Source of the DNA: Aporhodopirellula rubra
Lineage (GTDB): Bacteria; Planctomycetota; Planctomycetia; Pirellulales; Pirellulaceae
Direction: 5' to 3'
Length of the DNA stretch: 63,486 bases
Assembly: GCF_014192335.1 (NCBI RefSeq)
Contig: NZ_JACHXU010000037.1
Location: 1-63,486, forward strand
The position numbers were made by a program, and so were the translations under genes. The notes under the pieces were generated by a model. That model was not told the origin of the DNA and ran no database searches. It worked only from the letters and a program-made list of their open reading frames with translations. Shown piece by piece: positions 26,751 to 35,465 of this stretch (its first letter is position 1; each line of letters starts with the position of its first letter).

Positions 26751-28112
26751 TTAGTTCCCGATTACGTACAAAAAGTTTTTTGTACGCAGTCCCAAAGCGT
26801 CGCCCAGCGAGACGGGGCTGGCGACGGTGTATTCTTCGTCGTCCGCGACCTCATTGGTGGCCACGATCGACGGTTCGTCGGAGGCGTCCGGTCCCCCGAG
26901 TGGGGAGATTACCGATGTGCTCGCGTTTTCTCCGGTCACGTAGAGGCGGTCGCCCGAGATCAGCGGCGAGCTGCTGAAACTTTGGCGTGTTCGCGGCAGT
27001 TTGACGGTCCATAGCGTTTCGCCCGATTGGGCGTTCAACGCGTAAACCGTTCCCTTGTCCTGCTTGGCGTCCGAAACGACGTACAGAACGCCGTCGCGGA
27101 TCGCGGGCGTTGGCACGTCGCTGCCGAGGTCGTCGCGGAACCAGACGATCGAATCTTTGCCTTTGCCCGCCACGAGTTGTGTCATGTCGACGGCCGTCAG
27201 GGTCGCGCCTCGCGAATAGGGGCAGAAGATCAGGTTGCCGGCCGCGACCGGTGATGAGATCGACCGAAAGAACTTTTGCTGTTCGGGATTGAATCCACCG
27301 AGACGCCCGATCTCCTTGCCGTCGGACGCGTTGTTGATCGTCAGGTGATCGGCGCCCATTACCGCGATCGCGGGTTCCCCGTTGATCTCGACGGCGAGCG
27401 GAGTCGTGTAGCTCTGAGCCGCTTCTTCGGGAGCATCCGTCATGCGGTCCGCTTTCCATTTCATCTCACCGGTGGCGATGTCGAACGCGACCAGATAGCT
27501 GGGCCCCGTCTGCATCACGGGAACGACCACCATCGAACCGACGAGCAGAGGCGACGATCCCAAATCCCACCACAGCGAGTCTTCGCCGAATTTGTCTTGC
27601 AGGTTGTGACTCCAGAGGACTTCGCCGGTCAAATTCACGCACGCCAAATCACCGCTGCGGAAATACGCGACGACGTGTTCGCCGTCGGTCACCGGCGACG
27701 GGTTACTGCCGCTGCCCTTGCGGTGTTTGTTGCCACGGTCGGAGCCCATCGGGACTTGCCAGATGATGCGTGGTTCTTTGACGTCGACCGCGAAAAGGAC
27801 GTTTTTGCCTTCAACACCGCTGGTCAAAAACGCCGTCTCGCCGACGACGACGGGGGTGCTGCCACCGGAGCCCGGGATGGCGACGCGAGTGGCGGATTCT
27901 TCCGTCCATTTCACTGGTAAATCGGTGTCCGGCGACACGCCTTGCTGTGACGGGCCACGCCACTGTGGCCAAACGGTGTTGGGTTGTGAGTTCGCGCTAA
28001 TCGCACCTGATGCTGACGCGGTCGTCGCTTCATTGGCAACGCAAACGTTCGCTGTTAACAAAGAACAGGCGACTAAGCATGCGTTCATCGATCGGACGGG
28101 CACCGTAAACAT
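26751..28112 (-). CDS. Secreted PQQ-like beta-propeller repeat protein
   Basis: The 453-residue protein has a signal peptide ('MNACLVACSLLTANVCVANE') and the planctomycete start of the mature domain 'WPQWRGPSQQGVSP'. A series of beta-propeller blades follows with the recurring PQQ/outer-membrane-assembly pattern, such as 'GKNVLFAVDVKEPRIIWQVP', 'GDLACVNLTGEVLWSHNLQD' and 'YALNAQSGETLWTVKLP'. No catalytic residues of quinoprotein dehydrogenases are evident, so it is probably a binding or scaffold propeller. The ATG at 28112 is preceded by 'AGAGGAACGAAA'; the open frame to 28256 is not supported. A second member of the family is encoded at 32993-34315. Confidence 0.88.
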   Translation of the reverse strand: MFTVPVRSMNACLVACSLLTANVCVANEATTASASGAISANSQPNTVWPQWRGPSQQGVSPDTDLPVKWTEESATRVAIPGSGGSTPVVVGETAFLTSGVEGKNVLFAVDVKEPRIIWQVPMGSDRGNKHRKGSGSNPSPVTDGEHVVAYFRSGDLACVNLTGEVLWSHNLQDKFGEDSLWWDLGSSPLLVGSMVVVPVMQTGPSYLVAFDIATGEMKWKADRMTDAPEEAAQSYTTPLAVEINGEPAIAVMGADHLTINNASDGKEIGRLGGFNPEQQKFFRSISSPVAAGNLIFCPYSRGATLTAVDMTQLVAGKGKDSIVWFRDDLGSDVPTPAIRDGVLYVVSDAKQDKGTVYALNAQSGETLWTVKLPRTRQSFSSSPLISGDRLYVTGENASTSVISPLGGPDASDEPSIVATNEVADDEEYTVASPVSLGDALGLRTKNFLYVIGN

Positions 28113-28343
28113 TTTCGTTCCTCTTTCAACGGAAGACATGTGCGACAGGCGAAAAGACCATTGTGGGGCAAGGACTGATAACTCGCCAGTAGCAAGTGTT
28201 TGTGGATGGCCGATGAATCGAATTTTTATAAGCGACCGCCACACTGACCGATACATTTGTCGGTCTGGTCCCCTGCTCGTTGACGTCGCGCCATTGACAT
28301 TGTGTCGTTGGCATCACGCCATGAACGCTGTGCCCGGATGTGT

Positions 28344-29360
28344 CTAGCCGGGCTGCGCGTTGGGCCGTCGGCGGGCGAGCACCAACAATCCCACCATCGT
28401 TAACGCGATCCCGATCAGAAGCGTTGACGTGACCGGTTCCGCAAACAGAATCACTCCCGCCCCGGCGGCCATCGCGACCTGGGACGCGTTGAGTAGGTGG
28501 ACCGCGACGATTGGGAGCACTTTCATTGCCGTTGTGATCGCGATAAAAGCCAGAAAGTTAAACACTCCCGCGGCTCCCATTGACCACCACAGCGACGCGG
28601 GCAGTTCAGTGATATCGGCGAAACCGCCACGCAGAGCCACCAACGCGAACAAAGCCAACGATCCCACCGCGCCGCTGATCCACATCGCGGTCGCGGCTTG
28701 CATTCCATTTTGCATGTTGAATCGCATCGTGGAACTGAACACCGCGAAACACAGTCCTGAAAAAACAGCGAATGCGGCACCAACCCATCGCTGGACCGCA
28801 AGACTGTCGGCACGTTCACTCGCGACGAGGCTCGACGCGTCCGGATCGGGATGTCCGGCTTGCGAAAGAATCACGACGGCGACCATCAAAATCGCCATCG
28901 CGATTGCCGTCCGGCGGCTGACGGTTTCGCCGAGCAAGACCCGGCCGACGATCGCGCTGCCGATTAACAACGCACCGAGTGTGATCGGGACCGCGGCGGC
29001 CAACCCGATCATGCCGAGTGCGACTTGAAAGGACGCGTTGCCGCCGACCTGGCCGAGCAAACTGATCAGGATAAATCGCGGGACGAGATGACCGCTCTTG
29101 GCGATCGGTTGCCCACCCATTTTCAACGCGACGAGAAAAGGGGTCAGGCAGATGACCGTGGGGATCGCTTTGAAGGCCGCCACGAGAAACGGATCGGCGG
29201 CCACCGATTGTCGCAGCGAGATGTTTGCCAGCGTGTAGAACACCGCGGAGATCAATCCGCATACCACGCCGAGACCGATGCCCGGGCGGACGATCGAGCC
29301 GTACATGCGTTCGGGCCAACCCGGCAGTACTTTTGCGTCAGTGGCGAGGGATTCAATCAT
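28344..29360 (-). CDS. EamA/DMT-superfamily transporter
   Basis: The 338-residue protein is hydrophobic, with about ten predicted membrane helices arranged as two five-helix halves typical of the drug/metabolite transporter superfamily ('GVVCGLISAVFYTLANISLR' at the start of the first half, 'WVGAAFAVFSGLCFAVFSST' at the start of the second). The substrate cannot be read from the sequence. Its ATG overlaps the xseA stop by 4 bases (ATGA), making it the last gene of the sufU-sufS-xseA-EamA operon. Confidence 0.9.
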   Translation of the reverse strand: MIESLATDAKVLPGWPERMYGSIVRPGIGLGVVCGLISAVFYTLANISLRQSVAADPFLVAAFKAIPTVICLTPFLVALKMGGQPIAKSGHLVPRFILISLLGQVGGNASFQVALGMIGLAAAVPITLGALLIGSAIVGRVLLGETVSRRTAIAMAILMVAVVILSQAGHPDPDASSLVASERADSLAVQRWVGAAFAVFSGLCFAVFSSTMRFNMQNGMQAATAMWISGAVGSLALFALVALRGGFADITELPASLWWSMGAAGVFNFLAFIAITTAMKVLPIVAVHLLNASQVAMAAGAGVILFAEPVTSTLLIGIALTMVGLLVLARRRPNAQPG

Positions 29361-30796
29361 TGCACCGTCGACTCGATGACACCGTCGGCAACGCGGCTCT
29401 GTAAGGTTTGTCCGGATTGAACGTCATCGACCGATCGAACGACGGTTCCGTCATTGGTTTGCGTCACACTGTATCCGCGCGAAAGAACGCTCAGCGGCGA
29501 GAGGGCCGAGACCGCCGCCGCGAGTTGACGCATCCGGCTCTGGTTCTGTTCTAATCGCCGGCGCATCACCGACCGCGCTCGCTCATCGAGGTCGTCAACC
29601 ATCCTGCTGCGATTGAGGACGATCTCGAACGGGTTGCGAAAGATCGGACGTGACTCGATCCAGTCCAAACGTTGCCGCGACGATTCGATTCGCCGAAACA
29701 ATGACCGCCGCATCACACCATCGAGTGCGTCGAGCACGTCGACTAAAACCTCGCGATCCGGCAAGACTTGGATGGCCGCGTCGGTCGGCGTCAATGCACG
29801 AACGTCGGCGACAAGGTCGGACAGCGTGACGTCAATTTCATGGCCGACTGCGGAGACCGTCGGGATGCGTGATCGTGCCAATGCGCGTACGAAACGTTCT
29901 TCGTTGAACGACCAAAGGTCCTCGAGCGAACCGCCTCCACGAGAAACGATCAAGACATCTGGCAGCGGATCGAGTTGATGAGCGGCCGCGATTCCCTCGA
30001 CCAACATCTCGACACTGCCTGGCCCCTGAACGCTCGACGGGATCAGCACGATTTCGACCCCCGCATGACGCGACGCGGCTGCTTGCAAGAAGTCACGAAT
30101 CGCCGCTCCCGTGGGGCTGGTAACGATCGCGATTTTTCGTGGGACGCGCGGCAGCGGGCGTTTGCGTTCGAGCGCGAACAGGCCTTCCGATTCGAGTTTG
30201 GCTTGCAGTTGTGCGAGCGCCAATTGCAACGCGCCCATGCCTTGCGGTTGGCATTTCTTGACGACCATCTGTACCGTGCCGCGTGCGGCGTAGACTTCGA
30301 TGTCGCCGAAACACAAGACACTTTGCCCGTCATCGAGATCGAAGGGCAGACGTTCGGCGACGCTCCGCCACATCACGCCGCGAAGCTGCGAGCGATCGTC
30401 TTTCAGCGTGAAGTAGAGGTGGCCGCTGCGTGGTCGCGCGATGTCGGTGATTTCGCCCGCCACCCACATGCTCGACAACGACGACTCGACGGCCCGTTTA
30501 ATCCGCAACGTCACTTCGCTGATGCTGAGGGCCTCTTCGGCGGAGGCGGCGGTCTTTTTCTTTGCGGGCGTTTTAGTCGCAGCCGTTCTTTCGGCGACCG
30601 TTTTTTCCGTGGCCGTTTTGTCCGCGGCCAGCGATTTTTCAACCGACGTTTTCGGCGCGGCCGTGCGTTTCTTTCTCGCGGCTTTCTTTACCGGCGCAGC
30701 GTTCTTTGACGCCGATTTGCGTTCCGCGTTCTCGTCAGACGGTCCGTCATCTCCACCGCCGAAGTCGAAGGGAAGTTGTTGCTGGTCTGCCGTCAT
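29357..30796 (-). CDS. xseA: Exodeoxyribonuclease VII large subunit
   Basis: XseA is the catalytic large subunit of a nuclease that degrades single-stranded DNA in both directions and acts in repair. The 479-residue protein has an OB-fold ('SSMWVAGEITDIARPRSGHL', 'YFTLKDDRSQLRGVMWR'), then the catalytic domain with 'RVPRKIAIVTSPTGAAIRDF', 'RGGGSLEDLWSFNEE', 'ISAVGHEIDVTLSDLVADVR' (here 'VSAVGHEIDVTLSDLVADVR') and 'TPTDAA', and a coiled-coil C-terminus. About 85 N-terminal residues are an Ala/Lys/Thr-rich extension, longer than in E. coli. The small subunit gene xseB is not in the window. The start overlaps sufS downstream-end (ATGA). Confidence 0.94.
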   Translation of the reverse strand: MTADQQQLPFDFGGGDDGPSDENAERKSASKNAAPVKKAARKKRTAAPKTSVEKSLAADKTATEKTVAERTAATKTPAKKKTAASAEEALSISEVTLRIKRAVESSLSSMWVAGEITDIARPRSGHLYFTLKDDRSQLRGVMWRSVAERLPFDLDDGQSVLCFGDIEVYAARGTVQMVVKKCQPQGMGALQLALAQLQAKLESEGLFALERKRPLPRVPRKIAIVTSPTGAAIRDFLQAAASRHAGVEIVLIPSSVQGPGSVEMLVEGIAAAHQLDPLPDVLIVSRGGGSLEDLWSFNEERFVRALARSRIPTVSAVGHEIDVTLSDLVADVRALTPTDAAIQVLPDREVLVDVLDALDGVMRRSLFRRIESSRQRLDWIESRPIFRNPFEIVLNRSRMVDDLDERARSVMRRRLEQNQSRMRQLAAAVSALSPLSVLSRGYSVTQTNDGTVVRSVDDVQSGQTLQSRVADGVIESTVQ

Positions 30797-32073
30797 GCGC
30801 TCGGCTCGACCGGACGACGTGTTCGGCGGCGCCGTCCCGATCGGGCAAATTTCGCTCGCACGTCCGCGACCGCGACGAGCAATTGATCCACCTCGTCGGT
30901 CGTGTTGTACAAATAGCAGCTCGCTCGCGCCGTTGCCGTCACGCCGAGCGATTGGTGCAGCGGCATCGTGCAGTGATGTCCGGCCCGTACCGCAACGCCA
31001 CGGCCGTCGAGGAATTGGGAAACGTCATGAGCGTGAACGCCTTCGATCACAAAACTATTGATGCCCCCTTTTTTGTCCGCGGTCGGTCCGATCACTCGCA
31101 CGCCGTCGATCGCACGCAGTCCCGCGTCGGCGCGTTCGCCGAGGACACGTTCGTGGGCGTGAATGTTTTCCATCCCGATCGCGGTCAAGTATTTCAGTGC
31201 CGCGGCGAGCCCGATGGCTTCGACGATTGGTGGCGTTCCGGCTTCGAATTTCTCGGGCAGTTCGTGAGTCGTGAATCCCTCCGTCGTGACGTTGAGGATC
31301 ATCCCGCCGCCACCCAAGAACGCGGGCATCGCGTCGAGCATCGCTTCTTTGCCGTAGAGCACGCCGATACCGGTGGGGCCACAAACTTTGTGACCGCTGA
31401 ACACGACGAAGTCCGCATCCCAGGCTTGCACATCAATTTGTTGGTGCGGTGCCGCTTGCGCTGCATCGATCAGCACCGTCGCACCGTGTTGACGCGCCAT
31501 CGACGTCCAGCGTTGCACGGGATACTCGCTGCCGAGCGTGTTGGACGCGGCGGCGAAGGCGAACATTTTTGGTTGCAGTCGATCGAGATACTCGGCGACG
31601 GTTTCGTCACTGATTTCAAAGTTCTCGTCGATCGGAATGAACTCGACTCGGCATCCCGTTCGCGCCGCGAGTTGATGCCAGGGCACAATGTTCGCGTGGT
31701 GTTCGCTGATCAACAACAAGATCACGTCATCCGACGAGACGTTCGCGTCGCCCCATGACCGGGCAACGGTATTGATCGCCGCAGTGGTTCCGGCGGCGAA
31801 AATGATTTCACGAGCGGACGCGGCGTTCAAGAATTCTCGCGTGGTCTCCCGTGCCGCTTCGTACGCACGTGTGGACTCTTCGCTGAGCGTGTGGATGCCT
31901 CGATGCACGTTGCTGTAATACTGCAGATAGCATTCATCCATCGCCTCGATCACCGCTCGAGGTCGTTGCGTGGACGCAGCGTTGTCGAGGTAGATCAGCG
32001 GATGGCCGCCGGTGACGTTCCGTTGGAGAACGGGAAAGTCGCGGCGGATTTTATCGGTGTCCAGCAGGCTCAT
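30793..32073 (-). CDS. sufS: Cysteine desulfurase, SufS type
   Basis: This PLP enzyme takes sulfur from cysteine as a persulfide for Fe-S cluster assembly. The 426-residue protein shows 'GHPLIYLDNAASTQRPRAVI' at the N-terminus, the PLP-Lys motif 'FSGHKVCGPTGIGVLYGKE', and the sulfur-accepting Cys in 'VAVRAGHHCTMPLHQSLG', a group II (SufS/CsdA) feature. The C-terminus carries an Arg-rich tail ('GRRRRTRRPVEP'). It overlaps sufU upstream and xseA downstream, each by 4 bases, so the four genes should be made from one mRNA. Confidence 0.95.
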   Translation of the reverse strand: MSLLDTDKIRRDFPVLQRNVTGGHPLIYLDNAASTQRPRAVIEAMDECYLQYYSNVHRGIHTLSEESTRAYEAARETTREFLNAASAREIIFAAGTTAAINTVARSWGDANVSSDDVILLLISEHHANIVPWHQLAARTGCRVEFIPIDENFEISDETVAEYLDRLQPKMFAFAAASNTLGSEYPVQRWTSMARQHGATVLIDAAQAAPHQQIDVQAWDADFVVFSGHKVCGPTGIGVLYGKEAMLDAMPAFLGGGGMILNVTTEGFTTHELPEKFEAGTPPIVEAIGLAAALKYLTAIGMENIHAHERVLGERADAGLRAIDGVRVIGPTADKKGGINSFVIEGVHAHDVSQFLDGRGVAVRAGHHCTMPLHQSLGVTATARASCYLYNTTDEVDQLLVAVADVRAKFARSGRRRRTRRPVEPSA

Positions 32074-32558
32074 TGCTCTTCCTCGAGCGAAGGGCCGCCG
32101 AACGAAGTCTTCGTATCGAGTTCATCGTCGTTTTCGGTGACGCTGGGGTCGGCCTCGGTACCGACCGGGCGTTTGAGCGCACCCTGCACCACCTTCCAAC
32201 TCAGCAGGCAGCATTTTTGGCGGTTGGGCGTCAGTCGTGGGCCGAAAAGTTCGAGCATTTTTTCGGCGGAAAAATTTTCGACTTCCTCAATCGTTTTGCC
32301 CTCGATCGCTTCGAGCAGCATCGAGGCGGACGCTTGGCTGATCACGCACCCGTCGCCCTCGAACCATGCTTCGGCGACACGTCCGTCGGCATCGAGACGC
32401 AGATCGATGTGGATTTTGTCACCGCACAGCGGGTTTTTGCCGTCGTGGGCGTGCGTCGCGGTCGCCAACGGGCCACGGTTGTACGGATCCTCGTAGTGAT
32501 CCAAAACGTGCTCTTGGTAAATATCCTGATCGTTAGGATTGTCCTGCGGGCTAGGCAT
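32070..32558 (-). CDS. sufU: SufU-type Fe-S cluster scaffold/sulfur transfer protein
   Basis: SufU receives sulfur from SufS, or acts as a scaffold for Fe-S cluster assembly. The 162-residue product has 'IYQEHVLDHYEDPYNRG', the first Cys in 'NPLCGDKIHIDL', the second in 'GDGCVISQASASML', and the third in 'RQKCCLLSWKVVQGALK', matching the NifU N-terminal/SufU family with zinc- or cluster-binding Cys and Asp. An acidic C-terminal tail follows. The ATG at 32558 gives the normal family start; the longer open frame to 32945 is not supported. It overlaps sufS by 4 bases and heads the operon. Confidence 0.93.
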   Translation of the reverse strand: MPSPQDNPNDQDIYQEHVLDHYEDPYNRGPLATATHAHDGKNPLCGDKIHIDLRLDADGRVAEAWFEGDGCVISQASASMLLEAIEGKTIEEVENFSAEKMLELFGPRLTPNRQKCCLLSWKVVQGALKRPVGTEADPSVTENDDELDTKTSFGGPSLEEEQ

Positions 32559-32992
32559 TGGCTTTAAAAAGTGGGGCTGAAAGAGAAGGTTGGGTGGATG
32601 TCTGTTGTGGAGTCGTGGGATTGACCGAGAAAGTCCGAACGGCTGAGAAAAACGAGCGATTTCGTGACCGTAATAACGACGCTGCGAAAACTCGGTCTCT
32701 CCTTTCACTCTACGCGAGTTGTCAAAAAAAGGAACGCCTCCAAAGCCAACCGGGCGGGCCGGTCGGAGACGCCAGGCCTTCAACACGCCGGCAATTCCGG
32801 CTGCGACGGTTAGCGAAATCGCCCGGCACTGCATCGCTGGGGGCGAAATCATGAGTCGCCGCGGCTGCCGAAATCGAGGGCCGCCGGAGTCCAACGTTCG
32901 CGGCGTGTTGCCTGCGACCGGCGAATCAAAGCCGATTTTTCGCATTCGCCCGCGATTTCAATCGCCGCCACGGAACCGCGAACGGGGTTTCG
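32559..32992. other. Intergenic region upstream of sufU
   Basis: These 434 bases separate the sufU start from the stop of the second PQQ-like gene. No protein-like frame, RNA gene or clear terminator was recognised. The promoter of the sufU operon should lie here, and a Fe-S or iron-responsive operator would be expected, but no convincing palindrome was found by eye. Confidence 0.4.
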
Positions 32993-34315
32993 CTAACGCG
33001 AAATGTCGAAAGCGAACATCAGGTCTTGGTCTCGGATAAAGAGCGTTTGGTTGGCGATCACGGGGTGGGCCCAAATCGCACCGCGGTCGCGGGGCAGTTC
33101 GGTTTCGTGGGGCAGTTTGATTTGTCCGGCCGGTTTCCACTCGTTGCGTTCGGGTTGCACCAAAATCACGCTGCCGTCACCGTCGTTGTAACAGTACAGC
33201 CGTCCGTCGGCGTAGGCGATCGAGCCGCTCTTGTTGCCGCGGATTTTTTCTTGCCACAACGTCTCGCCCGTCGCGAGGTCTTGTGCCATCCAGTTGCCAC
33301 CGTTTGCTTTGGTGAAACCGTAGATCACGCCGTCAACCAAAACGACGCCGCCATGATGATTTTCCATCGACTTGCCGGTCTCGAGGTAAACCACTTCGGC
33401 GTTAATCGCATCACTGCCGCCGGTCAGTTTCAGTAACACGTTTCCGGCACCATACGCACTGGTGTGATAGATCCGGTCGCTGCCGATCAGCAACGGCGTC
33501 GGGATGGTGGCAGTGCCGTTGCCTGAGAGTGCGTTTTCAAAAAGCTTCTTGCCCGTCTGGCAATCGAAAGCCACCACACCGATCTCCGCGGCGGTCACGT
33601 AGTATGGCGTTCCCGCGAATGAACCCTTCATCGTCGAGACGTAATGTGCCTTCGCGTCGGTGCCTTCCGAATTCCAAATCAGTTCGCCCGTTTGGCGATC
33701 CAACGCGACCATGAATTTGCTGCCGCCGGCGGTCACGACAACCCGTTCGCCGTCGATCAATACCGATTCGCTGTAACCCCATTTCGGGATTCCGCCGCCC
33801 AGGTCGGCGACCAGATCGACTTTCCAAATCAAGTCGCCTGTGTCTCGCGTCAGCGCCGCGACGACACCAATGTCGGACAACACGAAGACTTGATCGCCAT
33901 CGACGGTTGGGGTGCTGCGTGGGCCGCCGCCCCAACCTCGGTTGTAGTCGCCACCGACGCCTGCGCGTGCGATGTTCGTTTTCCAAACGCGTTTGCCGCT
34001 GTTGGATTCATAGCACGCGGTGAAGCAATTCTTTTCGTCCGCGCCCATCGTGTACAAGCGACCGTCGACGATCGACATGCTGCTGTAACCGATGCCGACA
34101 TTGTCGGCTTCCCATTTCAATCGTGGGGCCTTTTGTTCCCATGACTGAGCGAGCATTTGAGGTGCCGCATGTCCGTCACGCTGAGGCCCACGCCACTGCG
34201 GCCAATCGGTCGGATCCGCGTGGCAGGGTGCGAGCGTCAACACGACAACGCAAGCGGCGCAGCCGATGGAAAACAACCGAGGAACAATCGAAAGTACGGA
34301 GGTAGGCATCGGCAT
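32993..34315 (-). CDS. Secreted PQQ-like beta-propeller repeat protein
   Basis: The 440-residue protein has a signal peptide ('IGCAACVVVLTLAPCHA') and the start motif 'WPQWRGPQRDGHA'. Beta-propeller blades follow with the PQQ-like pattern ('GKRVWKTNIARAGVGGDYNR', 'VAALTRDTGDLIWKVDLVAD', 'MVALDRQTGELIWNSEG'). It is related to the product of 26751-28112 but diverged, without the specific residues of alcohol or glucose quinoprotein dehydrogenases. Start at ATG 34315 (a second ATG is at 34309), immediately before the signal peptide; no strong ribosome-binding site. The open frame to 34606 runs antisense-free into the hisB end and is not supported. hisB ends 49 bases upstream, so the pair may be co-transcribed. 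Confidence 0.88.
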   Translation of the reverse strand: MPMPTSVLSIVPRLFSIGCAACVVVLTLAPCHADPTDWPQWRGPQRDGHAAPQMLAQSWEQKAPRLKWEADNVGIGYSSMSIVDGRLYTMGADEKNCFTACYESNSGKRVWKTNIARAGVGGDYNRGWGGGPRSTPTVDGDQVFVLSDIGVVAALTRDTGDLIWKVDLVADLGGGIPKWGYSESVLIDGERVVVTAGGSKFMVALDRQTGELIWNSEGTDAKAHYVSTMKGSFAGTPYYVTAAEIGVVAFDCQTGKKLFENALSGNGTATIPTPLLIGSDRIYHTSAYGAGNVLLKLTGGSDAINAEVVYLETGKSMENHHGGVVLVDGVIYGFTKANGGNWMAQDLATGETLWQEKIRGNKSGSIAYADGRLYCYNDGDGSVILVQPERNEWKPAGQIKLPHETELPRDRGAIWAHPVIANQTLFIRDQDLMFAFDISR

Positions 34316-34364
34316 CAAACTCGTAGGTGGGATTGGAGGGACGAACGGCGGGAGGTGGGCAGGA

Positions 34365-34952
34365 TTACAGGACGCCTTTCGTGCTCGGAATCGCGTCGCT
34401 GCGTGGGTCGCTTTCGATCGCCATGCGGATCGCACGGGCCGTCGATTTGAAAACGCATTCGGAAATGTGGTGAGCGTTGCGTCCGTGATGGAGCACAACG
34501 TGCAGGTTGCAGTTCGCGTTGGCGGCGAACGATTGCCAAAAGTGTTCGACGAGTTCACTGTCGAAGGTCCCGATTTTGTGGGCGGCAATCGGGGCGTGGT
34601 ATTCAAACGCGTATCGTCCGCCCATGTCTACCGCCGACGTGACCAGGCATTCGTCCATTGGCAACGTGAAGTGGCCATAGCGGAACACGCCCGCGCGGTC
34701 GCCCAACGCTTTATCGATGGCTGTCCCCAATGCAATTCCGATGTCTTCGGCGGTGTGGTGATCATCGACGTGCAAGTCACCCGTCGCGTCGACGTCCAAA
34801 TCGATCAGGGAATGTTTGGCAAACAAATCGAGCATGTGGTCGAGGAAACCAATGCCGCTGCTTCGCGTGCCTCCGCCGGTGCCGTCGAGGTTCACGGAGA
34901 GTTTGATTTGCGTTTCGCCGGTTTGGCGGTCGACCGTGGCGGTGCGTGGCAT
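34365..34952 (-). CDS. hisB: Imidazoleglycerol-phosphate dehydratase
   Basis: This enzyme catalyses the sixth step of histidine synthesis, dehydrating imidazole glycerol phosphate to imidazole acetol phosphate. The 195-residue protein is monofunctional, without the phosphatase domain of E. coli HisB. It has the paired metal-binding motifs 'GFLDHMLDLFAKHS', 'DLHVDDHHTAEDIGIALG' and 'HFWQSFAANANCNLHV', 'HHGRNAHHISECVFKSTARA' with the conserved His/Glu ligands. The ATG at 34952 fits the family start. No other his gene is next to it. Confidence 0.96.
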   Translation of the reverse strand: MPRTATVDRQTGETQIKLSVNLDGTGGGTRSSGIGFLDHMLDLFAKHSLIDLDVDATGDLHVDDHHTAEDIGIALGTAIDKALGDRAGVFRYGHFTLPMDECLVTSAVDMGGRYAFEYHAPIAAHKIGTFDSELVEHFWQSFAANANCNLHVVLHHGRNAHHISECVFKSTARAIRMAIESDPRSDAIPSTKGVL

Positions 34953-35465
34953 CAGGCTGGATCGTTGAGAGATGGGAGATTGAGAGGCAAGAAGGAGACG
35001 CGGTCGTGGCGAAATGTTCACGACCGGGATCGATCGGCCGCGTTTCGATCGGTTTCCGGCATTATCAATGCGAGAGCCGCGATTTCGAAGCCAATTCGCG
35101 AAGATTTAGCGATTTGGCAACCGGCGGGGCCGGACGACCGGGGGCGTCGGTGGCGACGGGGGTTCCGCGGCACCAAAATAAAACGCCGAGATTCTAACGC
35201 AGAATCCCACTCCAATGCGAGGTCTCACGCATCGCCGGAGATTGCTGTGGCAGCGAGAATCGATCGTCGCGTGCTGTCTCTTTGCAGCAAGGCGACGTCT
35301 GGGGCGACATCGGGGGCGACGTCTGGGGCAACCGTTTCAGTGAGACTGTTGCGGCGGCCGGTCGGCGAGAGCATTTCAAATGTCGGCGCGTCAGGCAACA
35401 GTCGCCGGATTCGCCAGGATCTCAGGCTTTTGAAGCTTGGCGACATCCTCGCAGAAAATGCTCGT
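34953..35465. other. Intergenic region with a short 12-bp direct repeat
   Basis: Between the hisB start and the thiH stop there are 513 bases with no convincing gene. At about 35291-35329 the units GGCGACGTCTGG, GGCGACATCGGG and GGCGACGTCTGG occur in tandem. Overlapping open frames in this region have no domain and biased Arg/Ala/Pro composition. The function of the repeat is unknown. Confidence 0.4.

Noticed and set aside
26765..26786. A-T-rich near-palindrome (CGTACAAAAA and complement) in the end of the PQQ-like gene considered as a terminator
   Set aside because: It lies inside the coding end, has a loop of one or two bases, low GC, and no following T-run on the coding strand.
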